Assembly (NCBI RefSeq): GCF_937958065.1
Contig: NZ_CALFXI010000073.1
Coordinates: forward strand, 35,390 to 99,389
Source of the DNA: an uncultured Steroidobacter sp.
GTDB taxonomy: Bacteria; Pseudomonadota; Gammaproteobacteria; Steroidobacterales; Steroidobacteraceae
Direction of reading: 5' to 3'
DNA: 64,000 bases
Shown piece by piece: positions 20,543-28,502 of the stretch. The notes beneath the pieces are model-generated. The model worked only from the letters and a program-made list of their open reading frames with translations. It was not told the DNA's origin and searched no databases. Made by a program: the position numbers and the translations under genes. How positions within the stretch are numbered: position 1 is the stretch's first letter; the number at the start of each line of letters is the position of its first letter.

Positions 20543-21814
20543 TCAATTCACCAGCTCGATGCGATCGATGCGCGCGAATCCGCTGTAGTTCGACGTGATG
20601 ACTCGCTCGCCGGCGGCCAGGCCGCTCAGGATTTCGACCTGCTCGACATTGCGTCTGCCGGTTTTGATCCGGCGTCGTTGCGCTTCGCGACGCCCGGCAT
20701 CGAGCACGAAGATCCAATCCCCTCCGGTCTCCGCAAGGAACGCGCCGGCGGGTAACACCAACGCCGGCACGTCATTGCCGAGCGCCAGCCTGCCTTGCAG
20801 GCCCTGTCCGGCCAGCAACCCCCGCGGCGGCGCGCCTTCGAACGCCAGCTCGACTTTGAACGTCCCCTCGGTGACCTGCGGCAGCACGCGCTTGACCCGG
20901 ACCCTCACCTGCTCGCCATCGAAATCGATGGTCCCAGTCTGATCGACACGCAGCCGCCCGAGATAATACTCATCGATATCGGCCGAGAGTTTGTAACCCG
21001 TATCCGGCGTGATCTCGCCCAAGCGCGCCCCTCGAGCCAGATTCTCGCCGACCTTCAGATCGATGGCAGTCATCAGGCCGTCGACCGGCGCACGCACCCT
21101 GAGTTGATCCAGCTTGCGCCGGGTGATTCCGATGTCCTCCTGCAACTTGGTCAGCTGCGCGGCAATCTGCGGCAGCTGTTGAACGCGCAACTGGTTCTGC
21201 TGCTCGTTGCTCCGGGCCTGCAACGGCCGCAGTGTGCGCATGTACTCCAGCGCGTCGTGCACCGTATCGCTGGCTTCTCTTGGTAGCATGCCGCTCTTCG
21301 TCAACGCTTCGCGCCGCTCCAGGGCGCGCGTCAGCCTGGCGATATCGTAGTCGATCGATGCCAGTGCCTTGTCATTGCTCAGTCGGTTCTGCTCCAGTTG
21401 CGTCTGATAGGCCTGCAGCTGGGTAATCGACTCCACCAGCCGCGCCTCGCGATCCAGCACATCCAGCTCGAGCTGCGTATTGGTCAGCTCCACCAGAGGC
21501 TGCCCGGCCGTCACCACATCACCCGGCTCGACCAGCACGCGCTCGACCCGCCCGCCCTCCAATGCGTCCAGGTACACGACATCGCGCGGCACGACCTTGC
21601 TTCGCAGTGGCACGAAGTCACGAAACATCCCTTGCGTTACTGTTGCGATCTCCACATTGGTCACCGGCACTCGCAAGCTGCGTTGAGCATCGCCGAACCA
21701 GGCACTCAGCAGGAACGCCACCAGCACGCCAGCCGTGAGACTCGCAATCAGCCGCAACGTCCTCGGCTTGCGCCACCACGGCCGCACGATTGCAATATCC
21801 ATCGCCGCCGTCAT
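20543..21814 (-). CDS. HlyD/MacA-type periplasmic adaptor
   Basis: This 423-residue membrane fusion protein has one N-terminal transmembrane helix (about residues 20-42) and then the adaptor architecture. A lipoyl half-motif (GGRVERVLVEPGDVVTAGQPLVEL, about 88-111), a long coiled-coil hairpin (about 115-225) and the second lipoyl half (LRVRAPVDGLMTAIDLKVGENL) come first. A beta-barrel and membrane-proximal domain complete it. It links an inner-membrane ABC exporter to an outer-membrane channel. ATG 21814 is chosen because GGAGG lies 5 nt upstream; the frame is open further but the extension has no similarity. It is divergent from the response regulator gene, with a perfect palindrome between them. 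Confidence 0.9.
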   Translation of the reverse strand: MTAAMDIAIVRPWWRKPRTLRLIASLTAGVLVAFLLSAWFGDAQRSLRVPVTNVEIATVTQGMFRDFVPLRSKVVPRDVVYLDALEGGRVERVLVEPGDVVTAGQPLVELTNTQLELDVLDREARLVESITQLQAYQTQLEQNRLSNDKALASIDYDIARLTRALERREALTKSGMLPREASDTVHDALEYMRTLRPLQARSNEQQNQLRVQQLPQIAAQLTKLQEDIGITRRKLDQLRVRAPVDGLMTAIDLKVGENLARGARLGEITPDTGYKLSADIDEYYLGRLRVDQTGTIDFDGEQVRVRVKRVLPQVTEGTFKVELAFEGAPPRGLLAGQGLQGRLALGNDVPALVLPAGAFLAETGGDWIFVLDAGRREAQRRRIKTGRRNVEQVEILSGLAAGERVITSNYSGFARIDRIELVN

Positions 21815-21914
21815 CCCAACCTCCGCGGAACCAGTGTACGAGACCCGAACCGGACTACAAACATTCGGTCGAACAAAGGTTTGTGCGATTTTCACTCGAC
21901 TCCGGCCGGCCTCG

Positions 21915-21934
21915 GCTGTCCGGAAACGGACAGC
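21915..21934. promoter_or_regulatory. Perfect 20-bp palindrome, candidate operator
   Basis: GCTGTCCG-GAAA-CGGACAGC lies in the 165-bp space between the adaptor gene (minus) and the response regulator gene (plus). It ends 45 bp before the regulator start. A Fis-type helix-turn-helix dimer such as that of the neighbouring regulator would fit such a site. This is inference from position and symmetry. Confidence 0.55.
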
Positions 21935-21979
21935 AGCAAGCCGCTTGTCGAGCGAGCGTGCGCCGGACTACGCTTGAGC

Positions 21980-22525
21980 ATGAGCAACGATGGCGTCGTG
22001 CTGATCATCGAGGATGATGTGGATGTGCTGCGGGCCGCGCGCGTCGCGTTACAGCCGCATGTGCACCGTGTCGAGACCGCTACGTCCGCCGAGGGTCTGC
22101 GGGAGAGTTTGCAAGCCACACCGTTGGACGCCGTGCTCCTCGATATGAATTTCACTCGGGGTGCGCGCAACGGCGCCGACGGCCTGGACGCCCTGGCCCT
22201 CGTTCGCGAAGTCGACCCGACGCTGGCGGTCGTATTGATGACGGCCTACGGCGGCGTGGCCCTGGCGGTCGATTCGCTCAAACGCGGCGCCGCCGATTTC
22301 GTGCTCAAACCCTGGCGCAACGAGGCGCTGGTCGAAGCCGTGCTGCGCGCAATCGAGCTTACCCGCACCAAACGCGGCAGCGAGGCGCTGGATCTGGAAA
22401 CCATCGAACGCCAGGCCATCGAGAAGGCGCTGGCTCGACATGCCGGCAACATTTCGCTCACCGCCTCGGCGCTGGGCTTGAGCCGGCCCGCCTTGTATCG
22501 ACGCATGTCGAAGCATGGACTATAG
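21980..22525 (+). CDS. Response regulator with receiver and Fis-type HTH (no AAA domain)
   Basis: This 181-residue protein begins at ATG 21980. Its receiver domain spans about residues 5-120, with the acidic pocket E11-D13, phosphoacceptor D55 (AVLLDMNF) and Lys in FVLKPW. A C-terminal Fis-type helix-turn-helix (GNISLTASALGLSRPALYRRMSKHGL) follows directly. The sigma-54-contacting AAA domain of NtrC-type regulators is missing, as in RegA/PrrA-type regulators. Its kinase gene overlaps the 3' end by 11 bp. The divergent ABC/adaptor operon and the palindrome at 21915 are the likely targets. The longer upstream open frame is antisense to the adaptor and not real. Confidence 0.9.
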   Translation: MSNDGVVLIIEDDVDVLRAARVALQPHVHRVETATSAEGLRESLQATPLDAVLLDMNFTRGARNGADGLDALALVREVDPTLAVVLMTAYGGVALAVDSLKRGAADFVLKPWRNEALVEAVLRAIELTRTKRGSEALDLETIERQAIEKALARHAGNISLTASALGLSRPALYRRMSKHGL

Positions 22526-23765
22526 AGCGCCGCGTTCGAGCGGCTTCGCTTTGGCTCTGGCCGCTCGGGCGATCGCCGTCGGTGGACTCGTTTGGCTCGC
22601 CGCCATTCTGCTCGTGCGGACGCAGCTCTACGCGACCCTCGCCATTGTCCTCGCCGTACTGCTGCTGATCAGTGTGGATTTCATGCGCGCGGTCAAACGA
22701 ACCGCCGATGCGCCCGGAATCCCGATCGAGAGCAGGGGCGATCATTCACAGCAGCAGCGCCTCGAATACTTACAGACTCTGCTGGATACTGTGGCTGCCG
22801 CGCTGATCATCGTCGATTCGAACGGCGGCATCCGAAGGATCAATCGCGCAGCTCACAGCCTGCTCAAAGGAACCGCGACCCAACTGCGTGACATTCCAGA
22901 GTTCGACGCGACGGCGGTCCGCACATTGCTGTCGCTCGTGCCCGGAGCGAGGCAGATCGTGCAGTTCACCGATGGCCGGCATCTGCTGTGCACAGCTGCG
23001 CAGTTCTCGGCCCCGGGTTACGCACCCGAGCGGCTGATTTCTCTGCAGCGAGTCGCCGGCGAGCTCGACGCGGTCGAAGTGAAGGCGTGGCAGGACATGG
23101 CGCGCGTGATAGCGCACGAGATGATGAATTCATTGACGCCCATCGCCTCGCTCTCGGAAAGCCTCGAAACCCAGCTGCGGGATCGGACCGAGCCAGCGAC
23201 CAGCGACGACGTGGCCAGATCGATCGATGCCATCCGACGCCGCAGCCTCGGCCTGATGAGTTTCATCGAACGCTATCGACGCGTGGCCGATCTGCCGCCA
23301 CCGGTGATTCAGCCTATCTGCGCCGCAGGCCTGATCAGTGACATCCAGAAGCTCGTCACGGCCGAAGTGGAACGCTGCAACGTACGACTGCGCACCAGCG
23401 TGACGCCGGCCGACGTCACCTTCCCCGCCGACGCGGCCCTGCTGGAACACGCCATTCTCAACCTGTTGCAAAACGCTCTGGACGCAACCGAACAAACCGC
23501 CGATGCCGCGGTAACGCTCGAATGCAGGGTCGAAGCGACTCAGGTCCTGATCACCGTGACCGACAACGGCCTGGGCCTGCCCGAGCACGAGCGCGACCGG
23601 ATTCTGCTGCCTTTTTATTCCACCAAGCCCGAGGGCTCCGGCATCGGGCTCGCCCTGGTGCGACAAGTGGCACTGGCCCATCAAGGCAGACTGGAGATAC
23701 GCAGCAACGAGCCGCGCGGCGCCGTTGTATCTATTGTGTTGCCCGTGGCGTCCTCGGCTCCGTGA
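22515..23765 (+). CDS. Sensor histidine kinase (PAS, NtrY-like)
   Basis: This 416-residue membrane kinase has two closely spaced transmembrane helices (about residues 12-58) with almost no periplasmic loop, so it probably senses a signal in or near the membrane. A PAS-like domain (about 75-175), a dimerisation/phosphoacceptor helix with His in VIAHEMMNSLTPIASLSESLE, and an HATPase domain (N-box HAILNLLQNALDAT, G1 DNGLGLP, G2 GSGIGLALVRQ) follow. It overlaps the regulator gene by 11 bp, so the two form a pair. The regulator/kinase plus divergent ABC export components is a layout known for peptide-antibiotic-responsive systems. Confidence 0.92.
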   Translation: MDYRAPRSSGFALALAARAIAVGGLVWLAAILLVRTQLYATLAIVLAVLLLISVDFMRAVKRTADAPGIPIESRGDHSQQQRLEYLQTLLDTVAAALIIVDSNGGIRRINRAAHSLLKGTATQLRDIPEFDATAVRTLLSLVPGARQIVQFTDGRHLLCTAAQFSAPGYAPERLISLQRVAGELDAVEVKAWQDMARVIAHEMMNSLTPIASLSESLETQLRDRTEPATSDDVARSIDAIRRRSLGLMSFIERYRRVADLPPPVIQPICAAGLISDIQKLVTAEVERCNVRLRTSVTPADVTFPADAALLEHAILNLLQNALDATEQTADAAVTLECRVEATQVLITVTDNGLGLPEHERDRILLPFYSTKPEGSGIGLALVRQVALAHQGRLEIRSNEPRGAVVSIVLPVASSAP

Positions 23766-23929
23766 GGATGAAAGTCCTAGAGCCGCACTGCTGCGGTCCG
23801 CAATAGCGTCCGCAGGTACACCCCGCGCCTGACCGGATCTCTCGCGTATCGTGCGGCGCTCCCCGGCATGAAAACCAGCAGCGCTCCGGTACACTGAAGC
23901 ACGAGTGCGTTCCCCGGGGATGCAATCCG

Positions 23930-24601
23930 ATGCGTCTGCTGATCGTCGAAGACGAAGCCAAGACCCGTACCTACCTCAGCAAGGGGTTGAAGGAAGCGGG
24001 CTTCGTGGTCGATTCGGCCGAGGACGGCGTTACCGGGTTGCATCTGATCCAGACCCAGGAGTACGACGCGCTGATCCTCGACGTGATGCTGCCCGGCGCG
24101 GACGGCTGGTCGCTGGTCAGCAAGCTGCGCGCATCGGGCAATCGCACGCCGGTACTGTTTCTGACGGCGCGCGACCAGACGGAGGACCTGGTCAAGGGAC
24201 TCGAGCTGGGCGCGGACGACTACGTCGTCAAACCGTTCGTGTACGCCGAACTGCTCGCCCGGGTGCGAGCCCTGACGCGCAGAGGCCAGAATCGAGAGCC
24301 GGACACCCTGCGCATCGCCGATCTCGACCTCGACTTTCACAAACACCGCGCAAGCCGCGGTGGCCGCCCGCTCGATCTCACCCCCAAGGAATTTCTGCTG
24401 CTGGCACTGCTGATGCGCCGTCAGGGTGAAGTGCTCAGCCGCACGGTGATTGCGTCGCAGGTGTGGGACATCAACTTCGACAGCGATCTGAACCTGGTCG
24501 ATGTCTCGGTCGGCCGGCTGCGGCGCAAAGTCGATGGTGACGCGCGGCTCAAGTTGATTCATACGGTTCGCGGCGTCGGTTTCGTGCTCGAAGTGCGTTG
24601 A
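23930..24601 (+). CDS. OmpR-family response regulator (CusR/CopR-like)
   Basis: This 223-residue regulator has a receiver domain (acidic pocket E7-D8, phosphoacceptor D51 in LILDVMLPGADGW, Lys in DYVVKPF) and a C-terminal winged helix (about 128-222; LTPKEFLLLALLMRRQGEVLSR and VDVSVGRLRRKVD). It is closest in style to heavy-metal regulators CusR, CopR and IrlR. The kinase gene follows at once and the RND efflux operon lies just downstream, which is the usual arrangement for metal-responsive efflux. The likely binding site is the direct repeat at 26054-26072. Confidence 0.92.
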   Translation: MRLLIVEDEAKTRTYLSKGLKEAGFVVDSAEDGVTGLHLIQTQEYDALILDVMLPGADGWSLVSKLRASGNRTPVLFLTARDQTEDLVKGLELGADDYVVKPFVYAELLARVRALTRRGQNREPDTLRIADLDLDFHKHRASRGGRPLDLTPKEFLLLALLMRRQGEVLSRTVIASQVWDINFDSDLNLVDVSVGRLRRKVDGDARLKLIHTVRGVGFVLEVR

Positions 24602-24612
24602 GCGGATTGCCC

Positions 24613-26049
24613 ATGTCCAACAGGCCCGCTCGGAATTCCGCCGGATCCAGCACGTGGTCGATCGCTGCGCGCATTACCACCCTCATCACCGTGTCTGGAT
24701 TCGGAATCCTGCTGGCCGCGGGATTGTTTCTCTACTGGACGCTGGCAAGGAGCCTGGAAGACGAAACTGCTCGGTTCCTCGCCGACAAGGCGTTCGTGCT
24801 CAGGGCAGTGATTCGCGATCGGCCGTACGACATGGCCGCGTTCGACGAGGAAACGCGCTTGGAGGGAGCCGCGCGACGCTTCAGTCGCTATTACGTGCGC
24901 GTCCTGAACGAACGAGGACAGTTGATCGTCGAAACGCCCGAAATGAGCAAGCTCGTCGGGGCGACAGCGTTCGAGGCATTGACGCCTGCGAACACAGATT
25001 CGAACCAAGTGCACGAGGTCACTCTCGGGAGCCAGACGGTTGCCCTGCTGGCTGCGACGGCGCCCACCACCGCCGGCCAGCTCTGGCGGGTTCAACTCGC
25101 GCTCGATGTTTCCAACAAGGCGGCCCTGCTTGCCAGCTATCGGCGCAATCTTCTATTCGTGCTGCTGGCCGGTTTGGGAATCTCCGCGCTGGCGGGCTAT
25201 GCCATTGCCCGTCGTGGACTGGCGCCGCTCGACTCGATCACTCGCTCCGCTCGCGCCATCAGCGCAGCGAACCTCGACCACCGCGTGAGCAGCCCGGCCT
25301 GGCCGAAGGAGCTGACCGCGCTGGCCGACGCGTTCGACCAGATGCTGGAACGCCTGGAGGATTCGTTTCGGCGACTCTCCCAGTTCTCGGCCGACATCGC
25401 GCACGAACTGCGCACGCCGGTCACGAATTTCCTGACCGAGTCGCAGGTGACGTTATCGCAGCCGCGCTCGGTGCACGAATACCGCCAGGTGCTGGAGTCC
25501 GGCATCGAGGAATTTGCCAGCCTGGCTCGCATGATCGACTCGCTGCTGTTTCTGGCGCGGGCCGATCAGGTCGACGGTCGTCTGGAGCGCACCGAGCTCG
25601 ACGCCCGCAGGGAAATCGAAAACGTCATGGAATTCCATCGGGCCAACGCCGAGGAGCATGGCGTGACGCTGACCTGTGAAGGGGCCGCGCGGCTTCATGC
25701 CAACTCCATCCTGTTCCAGCGCGCGATCAGCAACTTGTTGAGTAATGCTGTGCGTCATACCGCTGCGCAGGGATGTGTAACGATTCGGATCACCGCAGCC
25801 GACCATGGCGCAACGAACATATCGGTGCGCGATACTGGTACCGGCATCGCGCCGGAGCATCTGCCCCACCTGTTCGATCGTTTCTATCGCGCCGACGCTT
25901 CTCGCAGCCAGCGAACCGGCGGCTTCGGGCTCGGACTGGCGCTGGTCCAATCCATCATGGCCCTGCATGGCGGCGCCGCCCGGCTGGCGAGTGAGCTCGG
26001 TCAGGGCACGGAGGTGATCCTGACGTTTCCAGGCAAGGGCGATTCCTGA
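24613..26049 (+). CDS. Sensor histidine kinase (CusS/IrlS-like)
   Basis: This 478-residue inner-membrane kinase has two transmembrane helices (about residues 25-45 and 175-195) flanking a periplasmic sensor domain of about 130 residues. A HAMP domain (LAPLDSITRSARAISAANLDHRV), a HisKA domain with FSADIAHELRTPVTNFL and an HATPase domain (NLLSNAVRH, RDTGTGIA, GFGLGLALVQS) follow. It pairs with the upstream OmpR-type regulator. I take ATG 24613; a TTG at 24598 overlapping the regulator stop is a possible alternative and would give direct translational coupling. The sensed ion is not evident: the periplasmic part lacks obvious His/Met clusters. Confidence 0.9.
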   Translation: MSNRPARNSAGSSTWSIAARITTLITVSGFGILLAAGLFLYWTLARSLEDETARFLADKAFVLRAVIRDRPYDMAAFDEETRLEGAARRFSRYYVRVLNERGQLIVETPEMSKLVGATAFEALTPANTDSNQVHEVTLGSQTVALLAATAPTTAGQLWRVQLALDVSNKAALLASYRRNLLFVLLAGLGISALAGYAIARRGLAPLDSITRSARAISAANLDHRVSSPAWPKELTALADAFDQMLERLEDSFRRLSQFSADIAHELRTPVTNFLTESQVTLSQPRSVHEYRQVLESGIEEFASLARMIDSLLFLARADQVDGRLERTELDARREIENVMEFHRANAEEHGVTLTCEGAARLHANSILFQRAISNLLSNAVRHTAAQGCVTIRITAADHGATNISVRDTGTGIAPEHLPHLFDRFYRADASRSQRTGGFGLGLALVQSIMALHGGAARLASELGQGTEVILTFPGKGDS

Positions 26050-26053
26050 CAAC

Positions 26054-26072
26054 TTCGTCAATGTTTCGTCAA
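26054..26072. promoter_or_regulatory. Direct repeat, candidate OmpR-type regulator site
   Basis: TTCGTCAA occurs twice (26054-26061 and 26065-26072) with an exact 11-bp period, in the short gap between the kinase stop and the efflux operon. OmpR-family regulators bind head-to-tail half-sites spaced 10-11 bp apart. It lies 35-53 bp before the proposed outer-membrane protein start. Confidence 0.5.
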
Positions 26073-26106
26073 AGTCGTGTTACTGCCCGGCTGGCACTAT
26101 CGCGGG

Positions 26107-27504
26107 ATGCGATCGGTGCGCCGACATCGAGCCTGGAGCTTCGCCACGAGTCTCTTGATGGTGTCGGCGTGCGCGCACTTCGAACCTCGCCCGCTGCATC
26201 CAGAAGCCATCGCCGAAAAGTACGACACGCTCAGTTTGAACGACGCTGAACTGCGTGCATTTCTGCAGGCCAATGCGCCGGAGCTGGCCGCCCCCTGGCC
26301 GCGGCCGTCCTGGGATCTGTCGGCCTTGACGCTGGCGGCGTTCCATTTCAATGCCGATCTGCAACTGGCACGCGCCGAGTGGCAAACGGCTGCCGCGGCA
26401 GTCGCAGCGGCTGGTATGCGACCCAATCCGTCCGTCACGTTGATCCCGGGCTACAACGTCGATGCACAGCCTGGCACGCCGCGCGGAATCCCCGGCATGT
26501 CCATCGATATCCCGATCGAGACGGCGGGCAAGCGTCGCTTTCGCCTCAACAAAACGGAACATCTCGAGGAGGCGGCGCGGCTCAAATTCATCGACGCCGC
26601 CTGGCAGGTTCGCAGTGAGTTGCGATCGACGTTGATCGAGCTGACCGCCGCACAGCGGCGCCTCACGTTATTGCGGGAGCAGCTGTCGATTCAGCAGCGC
26701 GTAGTCGATCTGCTTCAACAACGTTTCACTCTCGGAGCAGCCTCGGCCGGCGAACTCTCGCCGGCGCGAGTTGCCTCGATTCGGCTGCAGCTGGACCTGG
26801 CCGAAAGCGAGCGCCGACAGAACGATGCCAGAAGCAATCTCGCACGTGTGCTCGGTGTGCCGCTGCAGGCGCTTGCTGGCGTAACGTTTGATTTCGTCCT
26901 CGATTCGGCTCTTGTGATCGACATCGCACAGTCACGCCGTCAGGCTCTGCAGCATCGAGCCGATATTGCGGCCGGGCTGGCCGAGTATGCCGCGAGTGAA
27001 GCGGATCTACAGGTTGAAATCGCCAAACAGTATCCGGACCTTCATCTCGGCCCCGCGTATCAGTGGGATCAGGGTGAGAGCAAGTGGAGCCTGGGCATCG
27101 GTTTCGAGCTGCCGCTGAATCGGAATCGAGGCGCGATCGCGCAAGCAGAAGCGCAACGGGCGGAAAGCGCGGCCCGCTTTCGTGCGCTCGAGACCAGCGT
27201 CATTGCCCAGATCGATCGAGCGAGCGCAGCGCACAGACTTGCGACCGAGCGGCTGACGCGAGCGCGTGCGCTCCACGAAGCAACCGAGAGCGGCATCGCT
27301 CGGCAGGAACTTCGGCTGCGCGCCGGCGATATCGATCAACTCGAATATCAGGCAGCGAAGTTGGAAGCCGCCGTCAGCGCAGTCGCCGTCCTCGACAGCG
27401 AAACTGAAGTCGCGCAGGCGGCAGGCAAAGTCGAGGACGCGCTACAGCAGCCCCTCGCCGAGATCGACGCACTCGAGGCGCGCCGGACGCGCGAAAAGAA
27501 ATGA
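26107..27504 (+). CDS. TolC-family outer-membrane efflux lipoprotein (CusC/CzcC-like)
   Basis: This 465-residue outer-membrane channel subunit belongs to a tripartite efflux pump. A basic N-terminus is followed by a short hydrophobic segment and lipobox VSAC, so it is probably acylated. Two TolC repeats follow, rich in long coiled-coil helices (about residues 60-240 and 250-450), with the FELPLNRNRGAIAQAEA motif typical of the family. The start at ATG 26107 is chosen for the signal peptide; a GTG at 26077 is in frame. It is the first gene of an operon with the adaptor (4-bp overlap) and the RND pump. Confidence 0.88.
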   Translation: MRSVRRHRAWSFATSLLMVSACAHFEPRPLHPEAIAEKYDTLSLNDAELRAFLQANAPELAAPWPRPSWDLSALTLAAFHFNADLQLARAEWQTAAAAVAAAGMRPNPSVTLIPGYNVDAQPGTPRGIPGMSIDIPIETAGKRRFRLNKTEHLEEAARLKFIDAAWQVRSELRSTLIELTAAQRRLTLLREQLSIQQRVVDLLQQRFTLGAASAGELSPARVASIRLQLDLAESERRQNDARSNLARVLGVPLQALAGVTFDFVLDSALVIDIAQSRRQALQHRADIAAGLAEYAASEADLQVEIAKQYPDLHLGPAYQWDQGESKWSLGIGFELPLNRNRGAIAQAEAQRAESAARFRALETSVIAQIDRASAAHRLATERLTRARALHEATESGIARQELRLRAGDIDQLEYQAAKLEAAVSAVAVLDSETEVAQAAGKVEDALQQPLAEIDALEARRTREKK

Positions 27505-28487
27505 GAAGCATGTTTCTCGCTCTGGTCGGCGGCATGATGCTCGGCGCCCTGGCGGTCTGGGGCCTGGGCCACTTCCGAACGCAAGCGGCTCCGGATGAAG
27601 CCGATGTCGAAGCGAGCACCACATCGAGCAATCGACCAGGGACCGTGCAGTTGAGCGCGGATCAACAGGTCAAAGCGGGAATCACGGTTGCCCCGCTCGA
27701 ACGCCGTGAGCTGGCGCGCGAAGTAAAAGGCTATGGCCGCGTCATCGATCCGCAGCCGTTGTTCGACCTGCTGGCGGAACTGCACTCCGCTGAAGCCGCG
27801 CTCGAAGCATCGGCCAAAGAGTACGAGCGGGTAAAGGCGCTACACAGCAACGATCAGAACGCATCGGCACGCTCCGTGGAGACTGCGGCCGCGGCCGTGA
27901 AGCGCGATCAGATTCAACTGGAGGCGATTCGCACCAGACTCGGCAGCGCCTGGGGAACTGCGTTCAGCAAGAACCATATCGCGCGGCTGGTACAGGCTCT
28001 GACGACGCTCGATGCAGTACTGATACGCGTGGACCTCGCGGCCGGAGAGTCATTGCCCTCACCTCCCGCGGCGGCGCGCGTGCAGTCGCCATTCGATTCG
28101 GGACGCTCGGCTGAAGCGCGTTTTCTCGGACTGGCGACAACGGCATCCGCTCAGAGCCCCGGCCAGGGATTTCTGTTTCTGCTCCAGCCCAACTCGCTCG
28201 CGCTTCGACCCGGGCTGGGCGTGGTTGGTTTCCTCGCACTCGAAGGCCCCCGATTGCGCGGCGTCGTACTGCCCCGCGCTGCCATCGTTCGTCATCAGGG
28301 TCAGGCCTGGGTGTACGTGCAGAAGGGAGCTGAAACATTCGAACGCGTGCCGGTGGTGCTGGAGCACGCCCTGGATGACGGCTGGTTCATAGAAGCGAGC
28401 GCCGCTCCCTCCGGAAACATCGTGGTCAGTGGGGCCCAGGCCCTGCTCTCCGAAGAGCTGCGATCGCAGATCAACCTGGCGGACTAG
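27501..28487 (+). CDS. RND efflux periplasmic adaptor, short form without a lipoyl domain
   Basis: This 328-residue membrane fusion protein has an N-terminal signal or anchor helix (about residues 4-22). The beta-barrel start (VQLSADQQVKAGITVAPLERRELAREVKGYGRV) and a short coiled coil (about 88-150) are present. The C-terminal membrane-proximal domain (GPRLRGVVLPRAAIVRHQGQAWVYVQ) is also intact. The lipoyl half-motifs that normally flank the hairpin (G-x-V-x7-G-D-x-V-x-x-G-Q) are absent, which makes it shorter than CusB/CzcB. It overlaps the TolC-family gene by 4 bp and is followed by the pump gene 15 bp later. Confidence 0.85.
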   Translation: MRSMFLALVGGMMLGALAVWGLGHFRTQAAPDEADVEASTTSSNRPGTVQLSADQQVKAGITVAPLERRELAREVKGYGRVIDPQPLFDLLAELHSAEAALEASAKEYERVKALHSNDQNASARSVETAAAAVKRDQIQLEAIRTRLGSAWGTAFSKNHIARLVQALTTLDAVLIRVDLAAGESLPSPPAAARVQSPFDSGRSAEARFLGLATTASAQSPGQGFLFLLQPNSLALRPGLGVVGFLALEGPRLRGVVLPRAAIVRHQGQAWVYVQKGAETFERVPVVLEHALDDGWFIEASAAPSGNIVVSGAQALLSEELRSQINLAD

Positions 28488-28502
28488 GGCCATCAGGTAG
28501 CC

